From NCBI RefSeq assembly GCF_029962835.1, contig NC_080577.1:27076501-27140500 (forward strand): DNA of 64,000 nucleotides, in the 5' to 3' direction. Shown piece by piece: positions 35,004 through 40,254 of this stretch. A model generated the notes under the pieces. It had not been told where the DNA came from and did not search any database. It saw only the letters and a program-made list of their open reading frames with translations. Source of the stretch: Magnolia sinica (taxonomy: Eukaryota; Streptophyta; Magnoliopsida; Magnoliales; Magnoliaceae). The position numbers and the translations under genes are program-made. How positions within the stretch are numbered: position 1 is the stretch's first letter; each line of letters starts with the position of its first letter.

Positions 35004-35005
<2 letters not shown>
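6640..35005 (-). CDS. NHL-repeat protein with thioredoxin-like N-terminal region, 17 exons
   Basis: Exons in transcript order: 34939-35005, 31949-32063, 30997-31085, 30176-30335, 29929-30067, 20077-20170, 18604-18756, 16926-17026, 15212-15325, 13840-14066, 10376-10434, 10106-10288, 9871-9994, 9358-9416, 7725-7870, 7434-7601, 6640-6948. They total 2307 nt (768 residues plus stop). Every intron is GT-AG and every split codon joins sensibly. The start MALRFRRLREISRLLPRFFF is Arg-rich with one Glu, like an organelle presequence. Residues about 91-230 (IFLVVVGGFLED, ITFPILFSNKDF, ACCLLFKGFRSPLLY) resemble a thioredoxin fold without a CxxC motif. NHL-type motifs follow: DEDGGRLFLSDTNHHRIII (exon 8) and DEDCLYFVDSENHAIKR (exons 9-10). 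Later parts are GLPYWLAYPLERVSV, an acidic stretch (exon 16) and a beta-rich C-terminus. Plant relatives are At3g14860-type NHL proteins and, more distantly, SOQ1 (recalled, unverified). The biochemical role is unknown. Confidence 0.92.
6961..7150. repeat. Tandem duplication in intron 16 of the NHL gene
   Basis: AGCAGATAATACAGCTACTT occurs at 6961 and again at 7094, with similarity continuing for about 55 bp (period 133). The first copy starts 13 bp upstream of the exon-17 acceptor. Confidence 0.8.
9475..9778. mobile_element. hAT-like MITE in intron 13 of the NHL gene
   Basis: Ends are inverted: left GCGTTTGGATACATGGAATC, right (reverse complement) GCATGTTTGGATATGTGGAA. The TGTTTGGAT-type end and 304-bp size suit a non-autonomous hAT element. 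No certain target duplication. Confidence 0.65.
11095..11320 (+). mobile_element. SINE- or LINE-derived repeat with the TTTGGGGT-type 3' region
   Basis: It contains CAATCATCAGGCCTAGCCCC, then ATTCGGGGTTGGCTTTATGA, and ends near an A9 tract (about 11313-11321). A related copy is at 14640-14800 (CATAGCTTTGTCCCCACTAT, then TTGGGGTTTGC). The core resembles the 3' part of Au-type plant SINEs as I remember them. Both copies lie in NHL introns. Confidence 0.45.
11700..13470 (+). mobile_element. Solo LTR of a copia (SIRE-like) retrotransposon, in intron 10 of the NHL gene
   Basis: It starts TGTTAGTGCACTGATTTG and ends near TTTCCAACA, the usual TG...CA inverted LTR ends. Features seen in order: GATTGATCAAGTCGATTGAT-type repeats near 12040-12080, a TATA box CTATATAAAGG (about 12191), and a CACCTCCCCTCTAGGCC block near the 3' end. 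No primer-binding site or internal domain follows. It is antisense to the host gene. The exact 3' end is uncertain. Confidence 0.6.
14640..14800 (+). mobile_element. Second copy of the TTTGGGGT-type repeat
   Basis: It shares CATCATCATAGC, the CCCCACTATTTGGGGTTTGC core and a CCAATCATTTTG block with the copy at 11095-11320. It lies in intron 9 of the NHL gene. Confidence 0.4.
15567..15739 (+). mobile_element. tRNA-derived SINE with 18-bp target duplications
   Basis: An A-box-like GGTGGTAGACTCTC and a B-box-like AAGGGTTCGAGTATCC mark an internal RNA polymerase III promoter; the body ends in a GT-rich stretch and an A-rich tail. Identical 18-bp direct repeats AATTCATGCAAATGCTTG flank it at 15549-15566 and 15740-15757. 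It lies in intron 8 of the NHL gene, opposite in orientation to the gene. A second copy is at 21934-22077. Confidence 0.9.
16064..16833. mobile_element. CGATA/CGGTAT-type TIR element (Mutator-like MITE) in intron 8
   Basis: The inverted ends share TGA..ATCGGTATT at matching distances from the termini. An 8-bp direct repeat CTATGAAC flanks it (16056-16063 and 16834-16841). The inside repeats ATATCGGTACG, CCGATATGG and GGCCATATCATCC motifs. It is related to the elements at 20726-24646. Confidence 0.65.
17338..17532. repeat. Tandem duplication (about 126-bp period) in intron 7
   Basis: CATGCTTGAAAATCATAAAC near 17343 recurs as CATGCTTGAAAACCATAAAC near 17469, followed in both by an ACAGG/TAGGT...GACA...CATTTATCAGA block. 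Confidence 0.75.
18076..18380. repeat. Tandem duplication (about 147-bp period) in intron 7
   Basis: CATCTACACCGAAGCTGCCA near 18091 and CATCTACACCAAAGCTGTCA near 18240 begin two copies that both continue through an ACATGTTAC...TTTGAGAA...AATTCAAACCA series. A partial third match (CATGTTACTTTTGATC) follows. Confidence 0.75.
18541..18646. repeat. 53-bp tandem duplication over a splice donor of the NHL gene
   Basis: Units 18541-18593 and 18594-18646 are 52/53 identical. The upstream unit (on the minus strand) holds the last codons of exon 7 (RNLLLYFPG) and its donor; the downstream unit repeats the same exon end and donor inside intron 7. Using the second donor (after 18551) adds 53 nt and shifts the frame, so the first (after 18604) is taken as the real one. 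Confidence 0.93.
18852..19036. repeat. Tandem duplication (109-bp period) around a (GA)n tract in intron 6
   Basis: CAAAGCAATAATTGGCCAAT (18852) recurs as CAAAGCAATAATTTGGCAAT (18961); about 76 bp are shared. A GA microsatellite (18940-18960) lies at the boundary and may have taken part in the duplication. Confidence 0.85.
19200..19503 (+). mobile_element. 3' end of a LINE retrotransposon in intron 6
   Basis: A plus-strand frame reads LAAMATLWVIWGERNRRCFE, the signature near the C-terminus of plant L1-type reverse transcriptase proteins. It is followed by stops, an AATAAAGTTTTCATTACC sequence and an A-rich tail at 19493-19503. The 5' part is missing, as is usual for LINE insertions. Confidence 0.75.
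21255..21500. mobile_element. GGGCCCACC-family MITE, partial
   Basis: Only the right half is seen: CAACAGGTTGTATGCCAAAT, GTGGTGTGGTCCACTCGA and the end CACACATGGTGCAGGGCCCA. Confidence 0.7.
21545..22195. mobile_element. GGGCCCACC-family MITE (CCACC-ended subfamily), split by a SINE
   Basis: Left end CCACCGAGGTGGGTGAGACC; right end (reverse complement) near CCACAGAGGTGGATGGGACT. The copy is interrupted at 21934-22077 by a SINE; the 3' flank resumes with the same GGGTCAT(AT)AGCTT sequence that preceded the insertion. Confidence 0.8.
21934..22077 (-). mobile_element. tRNA-derived SINE inserted in a MITE
   Basis: Read on the minus strand it matches the SINE at 15567-15739: GTGGTAGACTCTCAGGAGTT, then GGTCAAGGGTTCGAGTATCC, then GGCGTGAGTGTGTG and a short A-rich tail. 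Flanking direct repeats TTTTTGGGTCATAGCTT and TTTTTGGGTCATATAGCTT (differing by a 2-bp indel) mark the target site. Confidence 0.88.
22215..22740. mobile_element. GGGCCCACC-family MITE, long-ended subfamily, complete
   Basis: Left end AAAGCCTTTTGCATGAAGTT then TAGGTGGGGCCCACTGTGAT; the right end mirrors it (GGGCCCCATGTACGTTTCCA, then ATTCCTACGAAAGGC). Confidence 0.85.
22762..23210. mobile_element. GGGCCCACC-family MITE, complete
   Basis: Left ATGGGGTCCACCGTGATTTA, CTCAAATGGACCACACCACA; right ATGGTCCATTTAAGG and GCATTCACGATGGGCCC. Confidence 0.85.
23706..24646. mobile_element. CGATA-type TIR element, second copy in tandem
   Basis: Ends: left AGCAATGTTCGAAATATTGG, right (reverse complement) AGCAATGTTTTAAATATCGC. 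The first 330 bp repeat the left part of the 20726 element, and an internal block (GTGTATGTGATGATCATTTC) occurs twice, at about 24031 and 24290. It abuts the preceding element without spacer. Confidence 0.7.
25158..25448 (+). repeat. 5' LTR of the intronic copia element
   Basis: It shares TGTTGACATAAT, GGGCCATGGGCCTC, CTTTTATTAGTTCTCTTTTA and GAGAGAGCTAGACATC blocks with the 3' LTR. It contains a (TA)n-(GA)n microsatellite at about 25327-25394. Confidence 0.88.
27021..27061. repeat. 19-bp tandem duplication
   Basis: AGAGGGTCTAACATATACC occurs twice in direct succession, close to the start of a MITE copy. Confidence 0.85.
27077..27446. mobile_element. GGGCCCACC-family MITE, right end missing at the copia pol boundary
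   Basis: It starts GTCCGTGGGCCCTATGTGAT, carries GTGGACCACACCAGAG and GTGTGGTCCAGTTGAGC, and stops at GCCCTAAAATGATTGTTAC, where copia coding sequence begins. The missing end is about 70 bp. Confidence 0.78.
27447..28340 (+). pseudogene. Copia pol remnant: reverse transcriptase end and RNase H
   Basis: The longest intact part (27517-28095) reads IYFLGIEVSQSNKGIIFS, then SVGQLIYLTITHPDLSHAVS and RILHYIKSSPGHGILF, then the RNase H core GYSDTDWECSPDDCRSTTRY and KKQTIIAQSGAKAEY. These are diagnostic of Ty1/copia. Before it, DDASGIFELRIYLSK is in another frame; after it come stops and a QLVDIFTKAL tail near 28258. The catalytic half of the polymerase is absent, so it cannot be functional. Confidence 0.9.
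28381..29560. other. Non-coding insert between copia pol remnant and 3' LTR
   Basis: It begins with an A-rich tract and contains a short palindromic CACACGTGTGGCCGTACGG motif near 28730. The part at 29030-29100 resembles leader or LTR sequence on the minus strand (T-rich tract, CTATAAAAAG on the reverse strand). Probably a nested element; not identified. Confidence 0.35.
29583..29788 (+). repeat. 3' LTR of the intronic copia element
   Basis: It starts TGTTGACATAATATAGCC right after a polypurine tract and ends TTCTTCTAACA. It matches the 5' LTR throughout except for the microsatellite and small indels. Confidence 0.88.
31346..31733. mobile_element. hAT-like MITE in intron 2 of the NHL gene
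   Basis: Left end TAGGCATGTTTGGGATTAGG; right end (reverse complement) TAGGGGCTGTTTTGGGTGAG. The inside is rich in ATTTGGATT/AATCCATGGATT direct and inverted repeats. Confidence 0.7.
32281..33475. mobile_element. GTAGCG-type Mutator-like TIR element in intron 1 of the NHL gene
   Basis: The terminal 16 bp are AGTGTTTTCAGTAGCG and (reverse complement) AGTGTTTTAAGTAGCG, 15/16 identical. Flanks ATCTCCAAAC (32271-32280) and ACCTCCATAC (33476-33485) agree at 8 of 10 positions, the size of a Mutator target duplication. The ends are full of GCGTAGC/GCTACGC motifs. No transposase is seen inside. The middle (about 32815-33400) reads like LTR or leader sequence. Confidence 0.75.
33843..33950. repeat. 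54-bp imperfect tandem repeat in intron 1 of the NHL gene
   Basis: Units 33843-33896 and 33897-33950 both fit TAT.TTTGCATTGAGAAG...CCCAAAAA.TAAG.GA.ATCATTTC. On the minus strand both are open and read EMISLTFWAMVMLLNANI and EMISLSFWVMAILLNANI. The surrounding frame (33762-34004) is open and followed by a plausible donor. No known domain is recognised and the host-gene exons join without it. Confidence 0.75.
34239..34601. mobile_element. Foldback MITE in intron 1 of the NHL gene
   Basis: Left GTTTACATGCACCTCAATGG; right (reverse complement) GTTTGCATACACCTCAATGG. The centre is also symmetric: CACTCATCAGGTGGGCCCAA faces CATGTGGCCCACCTGATGAG. Confidence 0.8.

Positions 35006-35044
<39 letters not shown>
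35006..35044 (-). repeat. (CT)n tract directly upstream of the NHL gene start codon
   Basis: On the coding strand about 19 CT dinucleotides run directly into the ATG, so the tract should lie in the 5' UTR or core promoter. Length changes here could affect start selection or transcription; that is inference. Confidence 0.85.
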
Positions 35045-35045
<1 letters not shown>

Positions 35046-35111
35046 AGGGGCTGAGGCCTGAGGTTTTGGGTTTTTGCGGGTGTGATAGCCGGGAAAAAAA
35101 AAAACCTAGAA

Positions 35112-35299
35112 TACTTCGCTACTCTGCCGGAGTGTAGTTGATGATACGCAGGTGACCAATCCCATAGTCAGACGATCAAATGAGCGTATTTTTATTATGC
35201 CACATGTGCAATTTACGATCAAATGAGCGTATTTTTATTACGCCACATGTGCAATTTCTTTGTGCCTGCGTATTATGCGTCACTCTCTGACAGAGTATC
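35112..35299. mobile_element. Small TIR element upstream of the NHL gene, with internal tandem duplication
   Basis: The ends are inverted relatives: left TACTCTGCCGGAGTGTAG, right (reverse complement) TACTCTGTCAGAGAGTGA, both followed by a GATACGCAGG-like / AATACGCAGG-like block. Inside, a 43-bp unit is repeated head to tail at 35172-35214 and 35215-35257 with one clear difference. It sits about 110 bp upstream of the predicted start codon, in the promoter region. Confidence 0.6.
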
Positions 35300-35379
35300 A
35301 AAGCGCCCCTCTCTCTCTCTCTCTCTCTGTTCAAGTTGGCTACTTGGATGAATCAACCGTGTGATTTTACCATCTGGGA

Positions 35380-35600
35380 GTCCATCGTCGAGCTGTATAG
35401 GAACCGAGTGAGCTCAGTTAGCTTGCTCGACTGGACTCGAAAAAACTCAAATCGACTCGGTTTGAAACTGATTTCCAATCGAGTCAAGTTGATTTTTTAC
35501 GTTCTAAAAAATTCCAAGCTGAGTTCGAGCATGTCCAAGCTCAACTCAACTCGACTCGAGATTAGCTCGAACCTAACTCGGTTCGGCTCGGGTATATATA
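35380..35600. repeat. Diverged CTCGA-rich repeat
   Basis: It is rich in ACTCGACTCGAG- and GCTCGAACCTAACTCGG-type motifs. Similar stretches are at 19735-19830 and 45390-45600. The element type is not clear. Confidence 0.45.
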
Positions 35601-35700
35601 ATATAATATATTTTATATATAAATACTCAGTCGTTACCAAAAAAAAAAAAAAATCATAAATCCCTAAATCATATTCTAGCCTCCAGTCGTCCAGTGTCTG

Positions 35701-35703
<3 letters not shown>

Positions 35704-35739
<36 letters not shown>
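35704..35739. repeat. (CT)n microsatellite
   Basis: About 18 CT units; the flanking stretch 35740-35983 is CT-rich and resembles a 5' UTR or promoter, but no gene follows because a copia element starts at 35984. Confidence 0.95.
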
Positions 35740-35740
<1 letters not shown>

Positions 35741-35983
35741 GTGTCCAGCATCCGTCGGACCCCACCCGACTGACCATTGCCCTCTCGGCCTCTTTCCTCT
35801 CTCTTCGTTCTCCAGCATTCGACCGACCAAGCGACTGCACTTTATCCTCTCTTTCCAGCCTAGGGCGTACGATCACTTTCAGGTACTCGCCTTCTCATCT
35901 CTCTCTCTCTCTCTTATATTTCTATTTATCCATTCATTTCCCTCTCATTGCCTTGCCGAACGACCGACCGCTGTGGCGAGCAC

Positions 35984-36593
35984 TATTGCGCAGCACGCCA
36001 ACAACGCAGTGAACCGAGATTCAATCTCCAATCTCACCTACAAACGATAAACAAGAAGAAATATATACTATAAACAGAATCAAAGCATTTCAAACAAACC
36101 ACAAGACAAGATATACGTGAAAAAACCCCAACAAGGGTAAAAAACTACGGATGCAAACTTTCACTATGAAGAAAAACGAAGATTACAAGTCAATATACTA
36201 ACCTCTCCCTTGGAAGTACAGAGAAAATCATTTGCCCACACCTTAGAATTATTTTTCATACCCTAGAAAAGCCCTAGGGACACCTATTTATAGTTTAGGC
36301 AACTTCTCTTTCGCACCTCTGCGAAAACCGACTCAAAAATCCACAGTCCGCATCAAATCCGGAAATGAATTTGCGTAACCACGACTGGTCGAGTAGGCTG
36401 CTCGACTGGTCAAGCGGACCCTCGACCGGTCGAGCATGGGCCACAACCGGTCGAGCACCTCGGAACCCAAAACCTGATGCTCGCTAGACTTTGAGTCGAG
36501 CCAGTCCTCGACTGGTCGAGTGGGCCACTCGACTGGTTGAGCAGGGCACTTGACTGATCAAGCAGTCCCCAAATGTGGCTCCAAATCTCAACA
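35984..36593 (-). repeat. 3' LTR of the minus-strand copia element
   Basis: Read on the minus strand it starts TGTTGAGATTTGGAGCC and ends GCGTGCTGCGCAATA; 610 bp. It carries repeated CGACCAGTCGAG/CGACCGGTCGAG motifs, a TATA-like CTATAAATAGG and a leader shared with the LTRs of the neighbouring element. Confidence 0.88.
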
Positions 36594-38940
36594 ATCTCTC
36601 ACTTGGAGACACATCGCCATAAACCTTCGTCTTCTACATTCAGAGTGCATCACCTCCCCGTCTTCAAGCCTGAAGACCAATCAAAACTGAATAGAACTTC
36701 GGCTTCTCCCATGTGACCGCCTTGGTCAGCATATCCACAGGATTCTCATTTGTATGAATCTTCTTCAGAGCAATCAATCTATCTTCTAGTAACGAATGTA
36801 TGAAGTGATATCTGATGGCAATATACTTAGTCCTTGAATGAAAGGCTGAATTCTTCGCCAAGTGTATTGCACTCTGACTGTCACTGTACAGCTTGCAATC
36901 CACTTACTTCTTACCTGACTCTTCCTTAAATCCTTGCATCCACACCATCTCCTTGCACACTTCTGTAGCTGAAACATATTCTGCTTCCGTCATACTGATA
37001 AATACTATCTTTTGTAACTAAGAGACCCAACTGACTATAGCACTACCCAGAAAAAAAACATAACCTGTAGTGCTTCTTCTGCTGTCGATATCTCCTGCCA
37101 AATCTGAATCCACGTAGCCTTGTAGCTTGATTTTCGATCCTCCATAACCTGTAGTGCTTCTTCTGCTGTCGATATCTCCTTCTGCTGTCGATATCTTCTG
37201 CTGTCGAACTTCTTATACTACTGCCTTGGGGCCTGCTTCAGGCCATATAGACTCTTTTTCAGTCACACACATTGTTCTCCTTTCCTGGTGCCACGTCTCC
37301 TGTCGGCTGATACATATATATCTCTTCTTCAAGGTCTCCATGAAAAAAGATTGTCTTAACATCTAGCTATTCTAGATGTAAGTCTTCTGTAGCCACTATA
37401 CTCAAGATCATGCGAATCGTAGACATATTCACTGTCGGTGAGAATATTTTAGTGAAATTGATACCTGCCTTTTGTTGAAACCCTTTTATAACCAATTTGG
37501 CCTTGTACCGTTTCGAACTATCATCCTCCTTCAGTCTGTAAACTCACTTGTTATGAAGAGTTTTCTTACCCTTGGGTAGAGTGACTAGCTCCCATGTACG
37601 ATTAAACTCAAGAGAGTCCATCTCATCATCTATGGCCTGCTCCCACTTAACCTGTGTATCTGACTATAATGGCTCTTTAAAACACTCTAATTCACCATTA
37701 TCTGTCAGTAATAAATAATGTAAGCAGAGTGAGTATCGGACCGTGGGTCGCCTCTCTCAAGTGGACCTCCTCACAACCGGTGTGTGTGGCTTTGCCTCAT
37801 AATGCTCTTGTGCATGATCATCTTGTAACGCTATAACACCCGTGTCCAGTAACTCTTCAAACTCTACAAATTCTTTTTCATTGGCCTTATTTTCCTGCAC
37901 ACTGTCCTCATACATCACTTTTTCATTGAAGACTACGTCCTTACTTCTGATGATTTTTCTGTTTTCTGTATCTTAAAACTTGTAGCCAAAATCATACTGC
38001 CCGTAACCTATAAACGTGCAGCTCTTGCACTTCGCATCTAGTTCATTTCTGTGCTCTGCATCAATGTGAACATATGAAGTGCAACCAAACACTCTGAGAT
38101 GTGCAAGATTCACTTCTTTCTCACTCCACGTTTCTTCTGGTAGCCCACCATCCAATGGTGTTAAGGGACTTCTATTGATGAGATATGTGGCGGTATTCAC
38201 AGCATCTGCCCAAAACGTTTTAGGCAACTCTGCATGCGGCCTCATGCTCCTGGCGCGCTCAAGGATGGTCCTGTTAATGCGCTTAGCCATACCATTCTGC
38301 TGCGCTGTCCTTGGAACCGTTTTCTAATGTTTGATTCCATTTGCTGCATAACACTCCTCAAATTTCTTATCACAGTACTCTCCCCCATTATCAGATCTGA
38401 GACATTTTACTGTTTTACCTGTCTCATTTTCTACCATAACTTTCCACTTCTTAAATACATCAAATACATCAGATTTGTACTTTAAGAAATAAACCCACAG
38501 TTTTCTACCAGCATCATCAATAAAAGAAATAAAATAACGTGAGCCACCAAGAGATGATACCTGTGCCAATCCCCACATATCAGTGTGTACAAACTCCAAC
38601 AGATGCATCTTTGAAGCGCGTCATGTCTTCTTGAAACTTACCCTCTTCTACTTGCCATACATGTAGTCCTCGTAGAATTCTAAGTCAATAGACTTCAGTC
38701 CTGATAACTTCCATTTTGACAATAGCACTTTTATCATTTTCTCACTCATATGTCTCAACCTCTGATATCATAATTACCCATTCACTTCAGTTAATACGAC
38801 TGCGAGTGAACTATACGATCCTAAAGTCACATACAAAGTACCTTCTTTCTTGCCTCGGGATATCACCAAAGCACCTTTTATGATATTCCAGGAATCACTG
38901 GTGAATGTCGTCACATAACCGGTATCAGCCAACTGGCCGC
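35984..38940 (-). mobile_element. Copia retrotransposon (TNT1-94-like), minus strand, 5'-truncated
   Basis: On the minus strand it runs from the integrase-proximal part of pol (near 38940) to the 3' LTR (35984-36593). Gag, protease and the 5' LTR are missing. It belongs to the same family as the plus-strand element that starts at the junction near 38940; proteins and LTRs align over long stretches. Confidence 0.88.
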
Positions 38941-38959
38941 TTGACTCAAAGTCTAGCAA
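36640..38959 (-). pseudogene. Copia pol remnant, minus strand
   Basis: Fragments in order: pre-integrase SGQLADTGYV (about 38915-38955); integrase [27 protein letters not shown] and CLRSDNGGEYCDKKFEE (38324-38608); INRTILERARSMRPHAELP to GYGQYDFGYKF (37973-38290); an RT region broken by stops and a deletion (about 37000-37970); and RNase H DCKLYSDSQSAIHLAKNSAF with the KIHTNENPVDMLTKAV tail (36664-36903). Stops and frameshifts make it non-functional. Confidence 0.9.
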
Positions 38960-39447
38960 GATAATGTTTTAGAATTCCGCGGTTCTCGACCAGTTGAGTG
39001 GGGTGCTCGACCGGTCAAGTGAGGTGCTCGACCAGTTGAGGCCCTTGCTCGACTAGTCGAGGCTACACAGATCGTAGTTTGGATTTGGTGCGGACTGTGT
39101 AAATTTGAGGCAGTTTTCGCCAAGGTGCAAAAGGGAGTTGCCTAAACTATAAATAGGAATCCTAGGGTTATTTTAGGGTATGTAAAAAGGTTTTTTAAAG
39201 CAAGGCTAAGGGTTTTCTATACGTCCAAGGTTAGTATATTGATTGTAATCTCATTTTTCTTCATAGTGGAAGTTTGCACCCATGGTTTTTTACCCTTGTT
39301 GGGATTTTTTCACGTATATTTTATCTTGTGGTTTGTTGGTATGTTTGGATTCTACTTGTAGATTATTTTTCTTCCTGTTTATCGTTTTGTGAGTGAGACC
39401 GAAGATTGGATCTCGGCTCACTAGCGTTGTTGGCGTGCTGCATAACA
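38941..39447 (+). repeat. 5' LTR of the plus-strand copia element (5'-truncated)
   Basis: It begins within the LTR at TTGACTCAAAGTCTAGCAAG, directly joined to the minus-strand element, and ends GCGTGCTGCATAACA. The TGTTGAG start seen in the other LTRs is missing. Confidence 0.85.
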
Positions 39448-39499
39448 ATTGGTATCAAAGCTATTGGTTTAGTTTAAGTGAGAGTGATAACGGAAGAAG

Positions 39500-40235
39500 G
39501 GAAGACTATAATTGAGAAGTTTGATGGTTAAAACTTTGCCTTCTGGAAGATGCAGATGGAGGATTATCTGTATCAGAATGACATCTATATTCCTCTAGAA
39601 GGAAAAGAAAAGAAATTAGAAAAGATGACAGATGATGAATGGTCTTTATTGGATCGGAAGGCTTTAGGAAGCGTCACCTTCAATATATCCAAGGTGAAGA
39701 CCACAAAAGAATTAATGCAAGCTCTAGCTACGATGTATGAGAAACCCTCAGCGTCCAACAAGGTTCATCTTATGAAACGACTATTCGACATGAATATGTC
39801 AGATGGTGGGAGCATGACTGAACATCTAAACGAGTTTAATACAGTCACGAGCCAATTGGAATCCGTTGACATCACTTTTGAGGACGAGGTTAAGGCGTTA
39901 TTGATCTTGTCCAGTTTGTTAAATAGTTGGGATGGTTTTGTGATTGCCGTGAGCAATTCTTAAGAGTCGACAAAGCTGAAATTCGATGATGTAACTGGTC
40001 TAATTCTCAGCGAATAATCTAGAAGAAAGACATCAAGAGTTTCAAGAGATTCAGGGAATGCTCTAAACGTTGAAAGAAGAAGAAGATCACTGAACAAAGG
40101 AGGTAATAAATACGGACGTTCTTAGTCGAGAAAGAAGTTCAAAGGACCTAAAGACAAAGATGAGTGTTGGCATTGTAGGAAGAAGGGGCACCTGAAACAT
40201 GATTGTAGGGAGCTTAAGAAATAAGAAGGAAGCTC
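39500..40235 (+). pseudogene. Copia gag remnant (UBN2 domain and zinc knuckle)
   Basis: It reads IIEKFDG, then a stop, then NFAFWKMQMEDYLYQNDIYI and KTTKELMQALATMYEKPSAS, typical of the UBN2-type gag of copia elements. A CCHC zinc knuckle CWHCRKKGHLKHDC lies at about 40159-40209. Stops interrupt it at 39531, 39961 and in the knuckle's upstream linker. Confidence 0.88.
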
Positions 40236-40254
40236 TCAAGGCGGGAAGGATTCA

